Below, piece by piece: positions 15,843-22,583 of a DNA stretch of 34,215 nucleotides (positions are counted from its first letter, which is position 1; each line of letters begins with the position of its first letter). The position numbers and the translations under genes were made by a program. The notes beneath the pieces were generated by a model that was given only the letters and a program-made list of their open reading frames with translations, was not told where the DNA came from and ran no database searches. Source of the stretch: JBBQVS01 sp964250765 (GTDB lineage Bacteria > Chloroflexota > Ktedonobacteria > Ktedonobacterales > Ktedonobacteraceae). Location: contig CAXUHF010000052.1 of NCBI GenBank assembly GCA_964250765.1, positions 1-34,215 of the forward strand, written 5' to 3'.

Positions 15843-15909
15843 GGACCGATTTATCGCGTCCTTCTCAGCAATTGACTGTTGAGAAGGACGCGATAAATCG
15901 GTCCCTACC
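15838..15909. repeat. Palindromic repeat with 33-bp arms (GATTTATC core)
   Basis: Positions 15838-15870 and 15877-15909 are inverted copies of 33 bases with one mismatch and a six-base loop. The arm reads GTAGGGACC, core GATTTATC, then GCGTCC. It lies between two convergent genes, and its TAG at 15840-15842 is the stop codon of the carboxypeptidase. It lies 14 bp from the stop of the isomerase gene on the other strand, so a bidirectional terminator role is plausible. Related arms are at 3660-3684 and inside 983-1100. Confidence 0.94.
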
Positions 15910-15923
15910 AATAATCTTGTTAA

Positions 15924-16919
15924 TTAACGGCTAAATGCGGCATCAAACGCTACGGATGATGGAGCGAAGTCGGTACGTCGCACAAAGTTTACGGCGTCCT
16001 GCGCTCCCCATTCGCGGTCCATGCCGGAGTCTTCCCATTCAATAGAAAGAGGTCCTTGATAGCCGATGCGGTTGAGGGCACGGAAGATTGACTCGAAGTC
16101 AACGTCACCATGCCCAGGAGAAACAAAGTCCCAGCCACGTTGCGCTTCACCAAAATTAAGGTGCGAACCAAGGATACTTCGGCGTCCGTTTAATTGTAGT
16201 TTCGAGTCTTTGACGTGAACGTGATAAATGCGGTCAGCAAACTCTTCGAGAAACGCGGCTGAGTCAAGGAATTGATGCACAAGATGACTAGGATCAAAAT
16301 TAATGCCAAAGCCCGGACGGTTGCCAATCGCATCAAGTGTTTTGCGTGTCGTGACAAAATCGTAGGCGATTTCGGTGGGGTGAACCTCTAAGCCATATTT
16401 GACACCTTCACGCTCGTATACGTCGATGATGGGATTCCAACGCTGTGCGAAATCTTCATAGCCGTGCTCTATTGTAGCAAGATCATTTGGAGGAAAAGAG
16501 TAGAGCATACGCCAAATACTAGAGCCAGTAAAGCCGTTAACCTGAGTTACACCAAGTTTAGCAGCTGCACGTGCGGTATCCGCCAGTTCTTGCGCAGCTC
16601 GCTTTCGTACTCCTTCTGGTTCTCCATCTCCCCAAACATGAGGTGGTACAACGCCTTTGTGACGTGCATCTATGGGGTCGCAGACAGCTTGCCCAACAAG
16701 ATGATTAGCGATGGCGAAGCATTTCAGATTGTAACGCTTTAATATATCGTGACGTGACTGAACGTAGTCTGACTCTTTTAGAGCACGTTGTACATCGAAA
16801 TGATCGCCCCAACAGGCAAGTTCTAGTCCATCAAAGCCCCATGTACTTACTTTTTGCGCGAGTTCTTCTAACGGCAAATCGGCCCACTGACCAGTAAATA
16901 GCGTGATTGGTCGTGACAT
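15924..16919 (-). CDS. Sugar phosphate isomerase/epimerase family protein
   Basis: This 331-residue protein is a TIM barrel of the xylose isomerase-like/AP endonuclease 2 superfamily, whose members isomerise or epimerise sugars and inositols using a divalent metal. Likely metal ligands are in YGLEVHP (about residue 174), NFDPSHL (about 210), HVHVKDS (about 237) and the late SIEWED (about 297). FDGLELACWGDHFD marks the second barrel strand. The frame stays open upstream, across the N gap, but the ATG at 16919 has AAGGAGG five bases before it and is the start. The substrate is unknown. It is convergent with the carboxypeptidase gene. Confidence 0.9.
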   Translation of the reverse strand: MSRPITLFTGQWADLPLEELAQKVSTWGFDGLELACWGDHFDVQRALKESDYVQSRHDILKRYNLKCFAIANHLVGQAVCDPIDARHKGVVPPHVWGDGEPEGVRKRAAQELADTARAAAKLGVTQVNGFTGSSIWRMLYSFPPNDLATIEHGYEDFAQRWNPIIDVYEREGVKYGLEVHPTEIAYDFVTTRKTLDAIGNRPGFGINFDPSHLVHQFLDSAAFLEEFADRIYHVHVKDSKLQLNGRRSILGSHLNFGEAQRGWDFVSPGHGDVDFESIFRALNRIGYQGPLSIEWEDSGMDREWGAQDAVNFVRRTDFAPSSVAFDAAFSR

Positions 16920-16981
16920 TATGTCCTCCTTGAAAATAGAAATCAGGACTACATCGTCAAAATTCATATGTTGGTAAGTAA

Positions 16982-17085
16982 GCAGGGAGACCGCAAGGGT
17001 CTCCCCNNNNNNNNNNCCCCCCACTGGGCCCCCCCACACGTTACAATTTTTATTTTTGTTGGCCCCCCGCTTGCGGTCTCCCTGC
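16982..17085. repeat. Palindromic repeat interrupted by an assembly gap
   Basis: GCAGGGAGACCGCAAG at 16982-16997 and its exact inverse at 17070-17085 are 16-bp arms. The left arm continues as its own hairpin (GGGAGACC-GCAAG-GGTCTCCC). This is the same design as the hairpin at 1772-1798, so the element looks like two such hairpins in opposite orientation. Between them lie ten unknown bases and C-rich homopolymers. This is the one element of the set in a divergent, upstream position; the rest of the 318-bp gap 16920-17237 holds no gene. Confidence 0.75.
17007..17016. other. Assembly gap of ten N
   Basis: Ten unresolved bases sit between runs of C (CTCCCC before, CCCCCC after, with another C7 run shortly beyond). 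The true length is unknown. The gap falls inside a palindromic repeat, the likely cause of the assembly break. Confidence 0.98.
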
Positions 17086-17150
17086 CCTCGCTTTTGTTTC
17101 CTGTATGTTAGGGTATCACATACCATAACCGCTATCAACATAAGATTTTT

Positions 17151-17179
17151 TTGGAGTGGTACTAGCAAGGATGCTATAA
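17151..17179 (+). promoter_or_regulatory. Candidate promoter of the phosphoesterase-pth operon
   Basis: TTGGAG (17151-17156) and TATAAA (17174-17179) are 17 bases apart, giving a start about 50 bases before the ATG at 17238. Several other AT-rich -10-like strings follow (17190-17220), so the exact promoter is uncertain. Confidence 0.35.
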
Positions 17180-17237
17180 ACATGATAAAATACCTCCACT
17201 TACTTTATACTATATAGTTTGAATAGAGTACATAACT

Positions 17238-18518
17238 ATGCGCTACGCTGTATTTACCGATGTTCATGCCAATCTTGAAGCATTAGAAGCGGTTCTGACA
17301 AAGATAGATGAGTTATCTCAACAAGAGCCAATTGATGCAATATGGTTTTTGGGCGATCTTGTCGGCTATGGTCCTAACCCAAATGAATGCATTGACACAT
17401 TGCGGAAACGTACTGATATCATCATTGCGGGGAATCATGACTGGGCTGCCGTAGGGAAGATTGACCTGGAGGATTTCAGTGCTGCCGCACGTACTTCTGC
17501 GGAATGGACTGCCGAGCAACTCACCGAGGAGCACCGCGAGTTTCTCACAAACTTACCTGAACGTATCGCGCTTAAAGAGTGTACCCTTGTGCATGGCAGC
17601 CCCTACGGACCATTGTGGGAGTACCTTACTTCGGAAGTACTGGCAGAGCGCAGTTTTCAATACTTTACCAGCCGCTACTGCTTCGTTGGACATACGCATG
17701 TGCCCGTTATCTTTCAGCAACCTGACACGGTAGCGCAAACACCAACTATTCCTCTTGGCAGCACAGAGCAACACGGAGTTACTTCAACCGATGAAGGGCT
17801 TGAGTTGCCAGAAGATGACGACGAAGAGACACAGAAAGTCGCGGCAATACGTCCTGCACAGCAAATGATGCAAGAGGTAGACACGTCTGAAAGTGCCTTT
17901 GTTGAGTCGGGACTCCTTTCAACCGATGCGAAAGGGCAGGACAAGACGACAGAAGACACGGGTACAAACACGGCTATAAATGAACTGAAAGATACGCTAG
18001 AATCATCCGTTGAAAATGGAAAGACAGCCGAAGAAGAGGTCATCTTACCGGATGACATTGATGCGGAGAACGTCGTAGTAGAGAGCGATATAACGTCCTC
18101 TAGCATTACTAATACACAGGAAGAGCCAAAGGCAGAACAACACTCATTCAATGGTCATAATAAGGAAAAGGGAGCACAAGAAGCGCTTATAAGTAATGTG
18201 GAAGATCGCCTCAATAGCGAGATCGAAGAGTTGCTAGAGCTACTAGGGTTAAGCCAGAGTATGGTACAGGTCACAAATGAGATGCTAGTTCCACCAGAGG
18301 GTGAGTGGTCAGCCCCAACGAGCTATCGTGCTATCGTCAATCCGGGTGGAGTTGGACAACCACGCGATGGTGATCCACGAGCGGCCTTCATGATTTATGA
18401 TACAGACAAAGGCTTCACGTTTTATCGTATTCATTATGACTATGAGAAAACACAAGAGAAGATTATCAATGCTGGGTTGCCTCCCTACCTTGCAGCACGT
18501 TTAGGATATGGTCGGTAA
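17238..18518 (+). CDS. Metallophosphoesterase with a large acidic insert
   Basis: The catalytic domain is a calcineurin-like phosphoesterase of the YfcE/MJ0936-like group. The two-metal site is complete: D8 and H10 (TDVHAN), D40 (GDLVGYGP), N66/H67/D68 (GNHDW), H119 (VHGSP) and H152/H154 (GHTHVP). Normally the conserved NPGSVGQPRDGDPRA motif follows GHTHVP within about 25 residues. Here it begins only at residue 368, after some 195 residues (about 162-357; 17721-18308) rich in Asp, Glu, Ser and Thr with no predicted fold. The protein is thus 426 residues instead of about 240. The last 69 residues are normal. It lies 6 bp before pth and is likely co-transcribed. The substrate is unknown. The start has only a weak ribosome site. 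Confidence 0.9.
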   Translation: MRYAVFTDVHANLEALEAVLTKIDELSQQEPIDAIWFLGDLVGYGPNPNECIDTLRKRTDIIIAGNHDWAAVGKIDLEDFSAAARTSAEWTAEQLTEEHREFLTNLPERIALKECTLVHGSPYGPLWEYLTSEVLAERSFQYFTSRYCFVGHTHVPVIFQQPDTVAQTPTIPLGSTEQHGVTSTDEGLELPEDDDEETQKVAAIRPAQQMMQEVDTSESAFVESGLLSTDAKGQDKTTEDTGTNTAINELKDTLESSVENGKTAEEEVILPDDIDAENVVVESDITSSSITNTQEEPKAEQHSFNGHNKEKGAQEALISNVEDRLNSEIEELLELLGLSQSMVQVTNEMLVPPEGEWSAPTSYRAIVNPGGVGQPRDGDPRAAFMIYDTDKGFTFYRIHYDYEKTQEKIINAGLPPYLAARLGYGR

Positions 18519-18524
18519 CTTATT

Positions 18525-19220
18525 ATGAAACTCATCGTCGGTCTGGGAAACCCAGGACAGCAATACGAGCAAACGCGACACAACGTCGGCTTTCGCGTTG
18601 TCGATAGAGTAGCAAAAACATTAGGCTGGAAATGGTCTGAGCAACGCAACAGAGCAATTCTCGCTAGTGGCACTCTAGGTCCTGAAAAAGTGGTTCTGGT
18701 CAAGCCTATCACATTCATGAATAATAGCGGAGAAGCGGTTAGTGCACTCGTTCACTGGTACAAAGTGCAACCTGAAGATGTGCTTGTGGTTTATGACGAG
18801 CTTGACCTACCTGTAGGCAGAGTGCGATTGAAAAGCAATGGTAGCGCGGGTGGACATAATGGTATTGATAACATTATTCGCCACTTGCACACAAATAATG
18901 TTCCACGCCTGCGTATTGGCATAGGTCGTCCCACGAACACGCATGTAGAGACGGTTAGCTACGTGCTAGGTATTCCTCCACTTGACGAACGTATCACACT
19001 GGCAACAGGAGAGGAAAGAGCAGCGGAGGCGATTCCGCGCATTATCAGTCAAGGGGTCGCTATCTCCATGAACGAGCTAAACGCTGATCCAGAGGCGCAG
19101 CGACAAGCAGAGGAGAAGCGACGCTTACAAAAAGAGCGACGAGAGCAGGAACGCCTACGCCGTGAGGCTGCACGACGTGAACAAGCCGAAAATGATGCTA
19201 TGAATACAGGTAATACGTAG
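18525..19220 (+). CDS. pth: Peptidyl-tRNA hydrolase with charged C-terminal tail
   Basis: Pth frees tRNA from peptidyl-tRNA dropped by ribosomes. GLGNPG with N9, the catalytic H19 (TRHNVGF), FMNNSGE, the aspartate in VYDELDLPVG and GGHNGID are all present, so the enzyme should be active. The family is about 190 residues; this one is 231. The extra 40 or so residues (190-231) are almost all Arg, Glu, Gln, Ala and Lys (EEKRRLQKERREQERLRRE) and should form a single highly charged helix or coiled coil. The ATG is 6 bp after the phosphoesterase stop. A palindromic repeat lies 43 bp downstream. Confidence 0.96.
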   Translation: MKLIVGLGNPGQQYEQTRHNVGFRVVDRVAKTLGWKWSEQRNRAILASGTLGPEKVVLVKPITFMNNSGEAVSALVHWYKVQPEDVLVVYDELDLPVGRVRLKSNGSAGGHNGIDNIIRHLHTNNVPRLRIGIGRPTNTHVETVSYVLGIPPLDERITLATGEERAAEAIPRIISQGVAISMNELNADPEAQRQAEEKRRLQKERREQERLRREAARREQAENDAMNTGNT

Positions 19221-19263
19221 GAGCTAATGATTAGAATGAACAATTTGATGGATATACGTCAAT

Positions 19264-19340
19264 TGTAGGGGCTTTAATTCATTACACCCTCGTCCCAATT
19301 ATCAACGGCAACGAGGGCGTAATGAATTAAAGCCTCTACA
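19264..19340. repeat. Palindromic repeat, second copy of the TTTAATTCATTA-core type
   Basis: Arms 19264-19293 and 19311-19340 are 30 bases with 28 matching. They share GTAGGGGC, TTTAATTCATTA and CGCCC with the element at 14737-14815, while the loop differs. It separates the convergent ends of pth and the SdpI-like gene, so it may terminate both. Confidence 0.93.
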
Positions 19341-19373
19341 GAATATCTCTTTCTGTTATCGTATCATCAGTTC

Positions 19374-20096
19374 CTACGCGTCGAATGGCGGCGATATAGG
19401 ATTTCTGCCACTTGTTTCAACTTGACGATAAACAATGTATGAATAGACGACAAGTATTGCGGATACAAGAAGCACAAGACCTACAACGCTCCATATGCGC
19501 AACGAAGGAATAAAGGCTGTGATGATGCCTAGCACTCCTGCCCCAACAAAGAGCCATCCACCTAGGCGATGTGTTCTCTCCCACGTGATATCGCTTGCAA
19601 GTGTCCACGGCGTTCTGATACCTGCCCAGAAGTTGCGCTGTAGTTTGCCAAGATAGTTGCCAATAAAAATGAAGAGCACTGAAACCGCTAGGTTTATAAC
19701 GAATGATACGTTTATAGGAACTCCCAGAGGAATTGCAATCGTTATTATTTGAACTACGAGTATAAACAGAAGAATACCTACCAGTAAGAGACTAATAGTT
19801 CTCTGTGTTGTACGTAAATCCTGATTGCTTAAACGAGGACTCGCTACTAGTAACACGCGTATAAAAAGGAAAATGCCAATACTGGTCAAAGGCTCAATGA
19901 GAGCATTGGTCAATTTAGGTAGATAGCCGTTCACATTTCCAGCAGCATCCCAGTGCGAGGGAACGGTAGGTGGCAGGAAGGGATATGTGCCAGCAGCAAC
20001 TACTATTTGTAGCACGATAATGATAAGCGCAATGATTGTGGTTGAGCGATATGGTACAGAAGGTTGTATTTTGCTTGTATTTCCTGTAGAGTCCAT
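19374..20096 (-). CDS. SdpI family membrane protein with DUF1648 region
   Basis: This 240-residue protein has about six membrane helices. Residues 40-58 hold the DUF1648 signature (PTVPSHWDAAGNVNGY). The C-terminal half is SdpI-like, with GNYLGKLQRNFWAGIRTPWT and then the aligned WERTHRLGG. In Bacillus subtilis, SdpI is the immunity protein against the SdpC cannibalism toxin and also binds the repressor SdpR. Here it follows an SdpR-like gene by 18 bp in the same operon, with GGAGG six bases before the ATG. No sdpABC genes are in the window, so its role could be immunity to others' toxins or stress signalling. Confidence 0.9.
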   Translation of the reverse strand: MDSTGNTSKIQPSVPYRSTTIIALIIIVLQIVVAAGTYPFLPPTVPSHWDAAGNVNGYLPKLTNALIEPLTSIGIFLFIRVLLVASPRLSNQDLRTTQRTISLLLVGILLFILVVQIITIAIPLGVPINVSFVINLAVSVLFIFIGNYLGKLQRNFWAGIRTPWTLASDITWERTHRLGGWLFVGAGVLGIITAFIPSLRIWSVVGLVLLVSAILVVYSYIVYRQVETSGRNPISPPFDA

Positions 20097-20114
20097 TGAA
20101 TACCTCCAACATGT

Positions 20115-20423
20115 TTAACTGATTATCGTATTATCATTCTGCTCAGTTACAGGAAGTTCGCCATCCATAGCTCCAAACCAGCTCATGACTTCAGTCATCA
20201 AATCCTGAAAGACGGTAGTATTGAGCGAATACACCTGAAATTGTCCACGTCGCTCGACACGGACAAGATCAGCAAGTTTTAGAACTGTCAAATGATGTGA
20301 GAGTGCGGTACGTCCAACACCTGCATTCTCTGCAAGTTCGCCTGCCGTTCGTTCGCCTCCACGTAGATGTTTGAGTATGCGCCGTCTCGTTGGGTCTGCG
20401 ATAGCTTTATACGCTTCTTGCAT
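20115..20423 (-). CDS. ArsR family repressor, SdpR-like
   Basis: This 102-residue winged-helix repressor opens with YKAIADPTRRRILKHL. Its recognition helix is GVGRTALSHHLTVLK (about residues 36-50), followed by a beta wing (VRVERRGQFQVYSL). The stretch GQFQVYSLNTTVFQDLM closely recalls B. subtilis SdpR. No metal-binding cysteines are present. It sits between the DUF5808 gene (7-bp gap) and the SdpI-like gene. By analogy it should repress its own operon, and a perfect 20-bp palindrome overlapping the operon's -10 box is the natural operator. Confidence 0.92.
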   Translation of the reverse strand: MQEAYKAIADPTRRRILKHLRGGERTAGELAENAGVGRTALSHHLTVLKLADLVRVERRGQFQVYSLNTTVFQDLMTEVMSWFGAMDGELPVTEQNDNTIIS

Positions 20424-20430
20424 CGTGTAC

Positions 20431-20703
20431 TCAAACTTCTTGTGGATGGAATAGGGGATAGAAATTTATGTCCCAGCCCATTCCAAACACTTTAGGTACA
20501 AGGAGTTGTGAATTGTCCTTGTTCCACAGTGTACTCTGGATACGCTCAAAGGTTGGAAAACGAAAGTCGTAGGGGACGATGCCCCACAGAGTGCCTTGCC
20601 ATGTACGTTGATCAGCAGGTAGTCGCATCTGATCGATAATGGCTGCCCCAGCAAGTGCTATAGCGACAAATAGCCCAAGCGTTCTCGTTTGCTTTTGGTT
20701 CAT
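20431..20703 (-). CDS. Small DUF5808-like membrane protein
   Basis: The protein has 90 residues. A hydrophobic segment at residues 9-24 is probably a membrane anchor or signal anchor. The C-terminal DNSQLLVPKVFGMGWDINF fits the DUF5808 motif (D..L.VPK.FG.GW.xNF), usually found in proteins next to or fused with DUF1648/SdpI domains. It is first in the operon, with AAGGAG nine bases before the ATG, and directly follows the promoter at 20779-20807. The function is unknown. Linkage to SdpR/SdpI suggests it works with the membrane protein. Confidence 0.75.
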   Translation of the reverse strand: MNQKQTRTLGLFVAIALAGAAIIDQMRLPADQRTWQGTLWGIVPYDFRFPTFERIQSTLWNKDNSQLLVPKVFGMGWDINFYPLFHPQEV

Positions 20704-20760
20704 CTTATTTTTCTCCTTGAGATATTAGTAAACATTCAAGAAAAGCAACACTTATTCAAC

Positions 20761-20780
20761 ATTTCAGCATTTACTGAAAT
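20761..20780. promoter_or_regulatory. Candidate SdpR operator (perfect palindrome)
   Basis: ATTTCAG-6-CTGAAAT, read on the minus strand, is a perfect inverted repeat with 7-bp arms. It overlaps the last bases of the -10 box and covers the expected transcription start, a position where a bound dimeric repressor would block RNA polymerase. The likely ligand is the SdpR-like protein encoded in the same operon. Confidence 0.6.
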
Positions 20781-20807
20781 ACTAATGTACAAACGAGAAA
20801 AAGTCAA
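20779..20807 (-). promoter_or_regulatory. Promoter of the DUF5808-sdpR-sdpI operon
   Basis: On the minus strand TTGACT (20807-20802) and TAGTAT (20784-20779) are exactly 17 bases apart. The leader is about 70 bases to the ATG at 20703. Confidence 0.7.
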
Positions 20808-20831
20808 GCATCAAACTTTTTTGTCTTACCA

Positions 20832-20859
20832 TTGCAGAACGTCGAGAGTGAGTTAAAAT
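20832..20859 (+). promoter_or_regulatory. Candidate promoter of the kinase gene
   Basis: TTGCAG (20832-20837) and TAAAAT (20854-20859) are 16 bases apart, upstream of the TTG start at 20911. It stands back to back with the SdpR operon promoter about 25 bp away, so the operator could influence both. Confidence 0.4.
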
Positions 20860-20861
20860 TT

Positions 20862-20879
20862 AAGCATAAGCATAAGCAT
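20862..20879. repeat. Three tandem copies of AAGCAT
   Basis: AAGCAT is repeated three times without change at 20862-20879, directly after the candidate -10 box and before the AAGGAG ribosome site. It would lie at the 5' end of the kinase mRNA. Confidence 0.8.
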
Positions 20880-20910
20880 AAAGCTTTTCGTCCATAAGGA
20901 GCAGTGATAT

Positions 20911-21798
20911 TTGGATACTGACGCATACATAACGTTGATTGGACAGAATTTTCCACAGCTAGCAATTGCGAAAGTAAAGCCGATAACAAAAGGGTGGGAT
21001 AGTTTTGTGTTGGGAGTCAACGACGAACTGATCTTTCGCTTTCCTATGCGTGACGACGTGATAGAACCATTACAGAGAGAAATCCGTCTTTTACCAGTAC
21101 TTGAGCAAACGCTTTCAACACCTATTCCACATTTTGAGTATATTGGACGTGGCAATGCCGATTATCCATATACATTTGTAGGCTATCGCAAGATAGGTGG
21201 TCGCACATTAGATAATCCCCATACTACGTCTGCACAACTTGTGCTCCTTGTACCAGCACTGGCTACCTTTCTTAACGAATTACATAGTTTTCCGATTGCC
21301 AACGCAATTGCGCTTGGTGTGCAAGAACATACACCTGAGTTGTGGAGAGAAATGTATCAGGAGCGTTATGCAGACCTACAAAAGCGAGTTTTTCCTCTGC
21401 TAGATACTCGGCAACAAATGAAGTCAGGGCAGTTGTGGGAGAATTTCCTGAATAACAAGGCTATATTTACATTTCAGCCAAAGCTCATTCATCGAGACTT
21501 GTCGGGGGAGCATGTTTTTTGCGTGCAAGATGTACTTACAGGCGTGATTGATTGGGGAGATGTAACCATTGGTGATCCAGCGATTGACTTTGTAGGATTA
21601 CATCATGTGGGAGGGAAAGCATTCGTAGAACGTGTATTGATGCGCTACCAGAACACGATTGATACTGCATTCTGGCAACGCATAGACTTTTATCTGCACT
21701 ACGGGCCGTTCTCACAATTGCTCTACGGGTCCTATAGCAAAAATGAGACCTTTACGCGAAAAGGTATCGAGGGGCTACGCACGATGTTTGGCGAATAA
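20911..21798 (+). CDS. Aminoglycoside phosphotransferase-like kinase
   Basis: This 295-residue protein has the protein-kinase-like fold of the APH/choline kinase superfamily, which phosphorylates antibiotics or small metabolites with ATP. The Brenner motif is H194-R-D196 (IHRDLSGEHVF) and the metal-binding D214 lies in VIDWGDVTIGDPAIDF. The N-terminal lobe has FVLGVNDELIFRFP with the expected strands. The start is TTG at 20911, with AAGGAG nine bases before it and no earlier ATG. A resistance role is possible but not shown. Its last 24 bp overlap the end of a small gene on the opposite strand. Confidence 0.88.
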   Translation: MDTDAYITLIGQNFPQLAIAKVKPITKGWDSFVLGVNDELIFRFPMRDDVIEPLQREIRLLPVLEQTLSTPIPHFEYIGRGNADYPYTFVGYRKIGGRTLDNPHTTSAQLVLLVPALATFLNELHSFPIANAIALGVQEHTPELWREMYQERYADLQKRVFPLLDTRQQMKSGQLWENFLNNKAIFTFQPKLIHRDLSGEHVFCVQDVLTGVIDWGDVTIGDPAIDFVGLHHVGGKAFVERVLMRYQNTIDTAFWQRIDFYLHYGPFSQLLYGSYSKNETFTRKGIEGLRTMFGE

Positions 21799-21924
21799 TT
21801 GTTCCTGATGCTCTCGGCGTTCCCACTCAAAACTGTTCATGTGCTCTCTACTGTCGGCCCCCCAACGTAGAGCGGCTAAATCCAGGACAACAAATAAAGC
21901 AATAACGATGATGACGAACAACAT
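21775..21924 (-). CDS. 49-residue single-span membrane protein
   Basis: This short gene starts at ATG 21924, with AAGGAG six bases upstream, and stops at 21775. The first 18 residues are a hydrophobic membrane helix (LFVIIVIALFVVLDLAAL). A polar, charged tail follows, with ALRWGADSRE, then a second tryptophan (FEWERREHQEQ) and a basic end. I know no named function. The composition recalls small one-span proteins common in Chloroflexota and Actinobacteria, but I cannot confirm it. It overlaps the convergent kinase gene by 24 bp. Confidence 0.7.
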   Translation of the reverse strand: MLFVIIVIALFVVLDLAALRWGADSREHMNSFEWERREHQEQLFAKHRA

Positions 21925-21960
21925 GGCTTTCTCCTTGTATCTATACGGTTTTTGTGCGAG

Positions 21961-21991
21961 CCATACGCTTCCTTAGTGTTGGTTCGTATGG
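21961..21991. promoter_or_regulatory. Inverted repeat between divergent small gene and Lrp gene
   Basis: CCATACG (21961-21967) and CGTATGG (21985-21991) are perfect inverted arms 17 bases apart. They lie upstream of both the 49-residue protein gene and the Lrp-type regulator. Autoregulation by the Lrp-type protein is possible. Confidence 0.4.
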
Positions 21992-22012
21992 TTTAAGTAT
22001 ACGGGAAAACTG

Positions 22013-22021
22013 TGGTATAAT
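22013..22021 (+). promoter_or_regulatory. Extended -10 promoter of the Lrp-smr pair
   Basis: TGG-TATAAT (22013-22021) is an extended -10 with a perfect hexamer. The -35 region is weak. The expected start near 22028 leaves a leader of about 50 bases with AAGGAG before the ATG at 22081. Confidence 0.6.
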
Positions 22022-22080
22022 GAAGGAGAAAAGAAAGGTATATTGCGAAATCCTTTAGGATAACAAGGAGAAATCAGGCT

Positions 22081-22563
22081 ATGACTTTAGAAACTGAAAA
22101 ACTCATGGATAGTGCTGGCTGGCACCTTTTAGAGGCGTTACAAGAGGATGCACGACTCTCGTATACAGAACTTGGACAACGGGTTGGACTTTCCGCGCCA
22201 GCAGTTGCAGAGCGTGTACGCAGAATGGAAGAAGCAGGCATCATTAGTGGCTATCATGCTGAGATCAACCGTAGTAAGCTCGGTTTTCCTATTACAGCGA
22301 TTATTCGCATGAGTACCTTCCCCGGTGATCGTTGTACACGTTTCACTGCTTCTGTACAAGAGCTACCCGAAGTCCTGGAATGTTCACGGGTAACAGGTGG
22401 CGATTCAATGATTATTAAGGTTATGGCTTCATCAGTGGAACATCTTGAAACGCTGATCGACTCCCTCTCGGAACAAGGAAATATTACAACGTCTATGGTG
22501 TTATCTACGCCGGTTCCACGTCGTATTATGGCACGCTCTACAATGTCTTTAGAGGAGAAATAG
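22081..22563 (+). CDS. Lrp/AsnC family transcriptional regulator
   Basis: The protein has 160 residues. Residues 15-62 form the AsnC-type helix-turn-helix (LLEALQEDARLSYTELGQRVGLSAPAVAERVRR shows the usual spacing). The C-terminal RAM effector domain begins at FPITAIIRM and carries VLECSRVTGGDSMIIKV. Such proteins bind amino acids and form octamers. It sits 20 bp before an SMR-like transporter gene, so it probably regulates that transporter and itself. The start ATG follows AAGGAG. Confidence 0.93.
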   Translation: MTLETEKLMDSAGWHLLEALQEDARLSYTELGQRVGLSAPAVAERVRRMEEAGIISGYHAEINRSKLGFPITAIIRMSTFPGDRCTRFTASVQELPEVLECSRVTGGDSMIIKVMASSVEHLETLIDSLSEQGNITTSMVLSTPVPRRIMARSTMSLEEK

Positions 22564-22583
22564 TTCTCTTTTGAAAGGTTTTT

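Noticed and set aside
16933..16960. TTGACG-16-TATTTT promoter for the isomerase gene
   Set aside because: The predicted start would fall inside the ribosome site, so the mRNA would lack it.
16920..17183. N-terminal extension of the isomerase frame across the N gap
   Set aside because: The frame crosses unresolved bases and a palindromic repeat, while ATG 16919 has an excellent ribosome site and begins the conserved domain.
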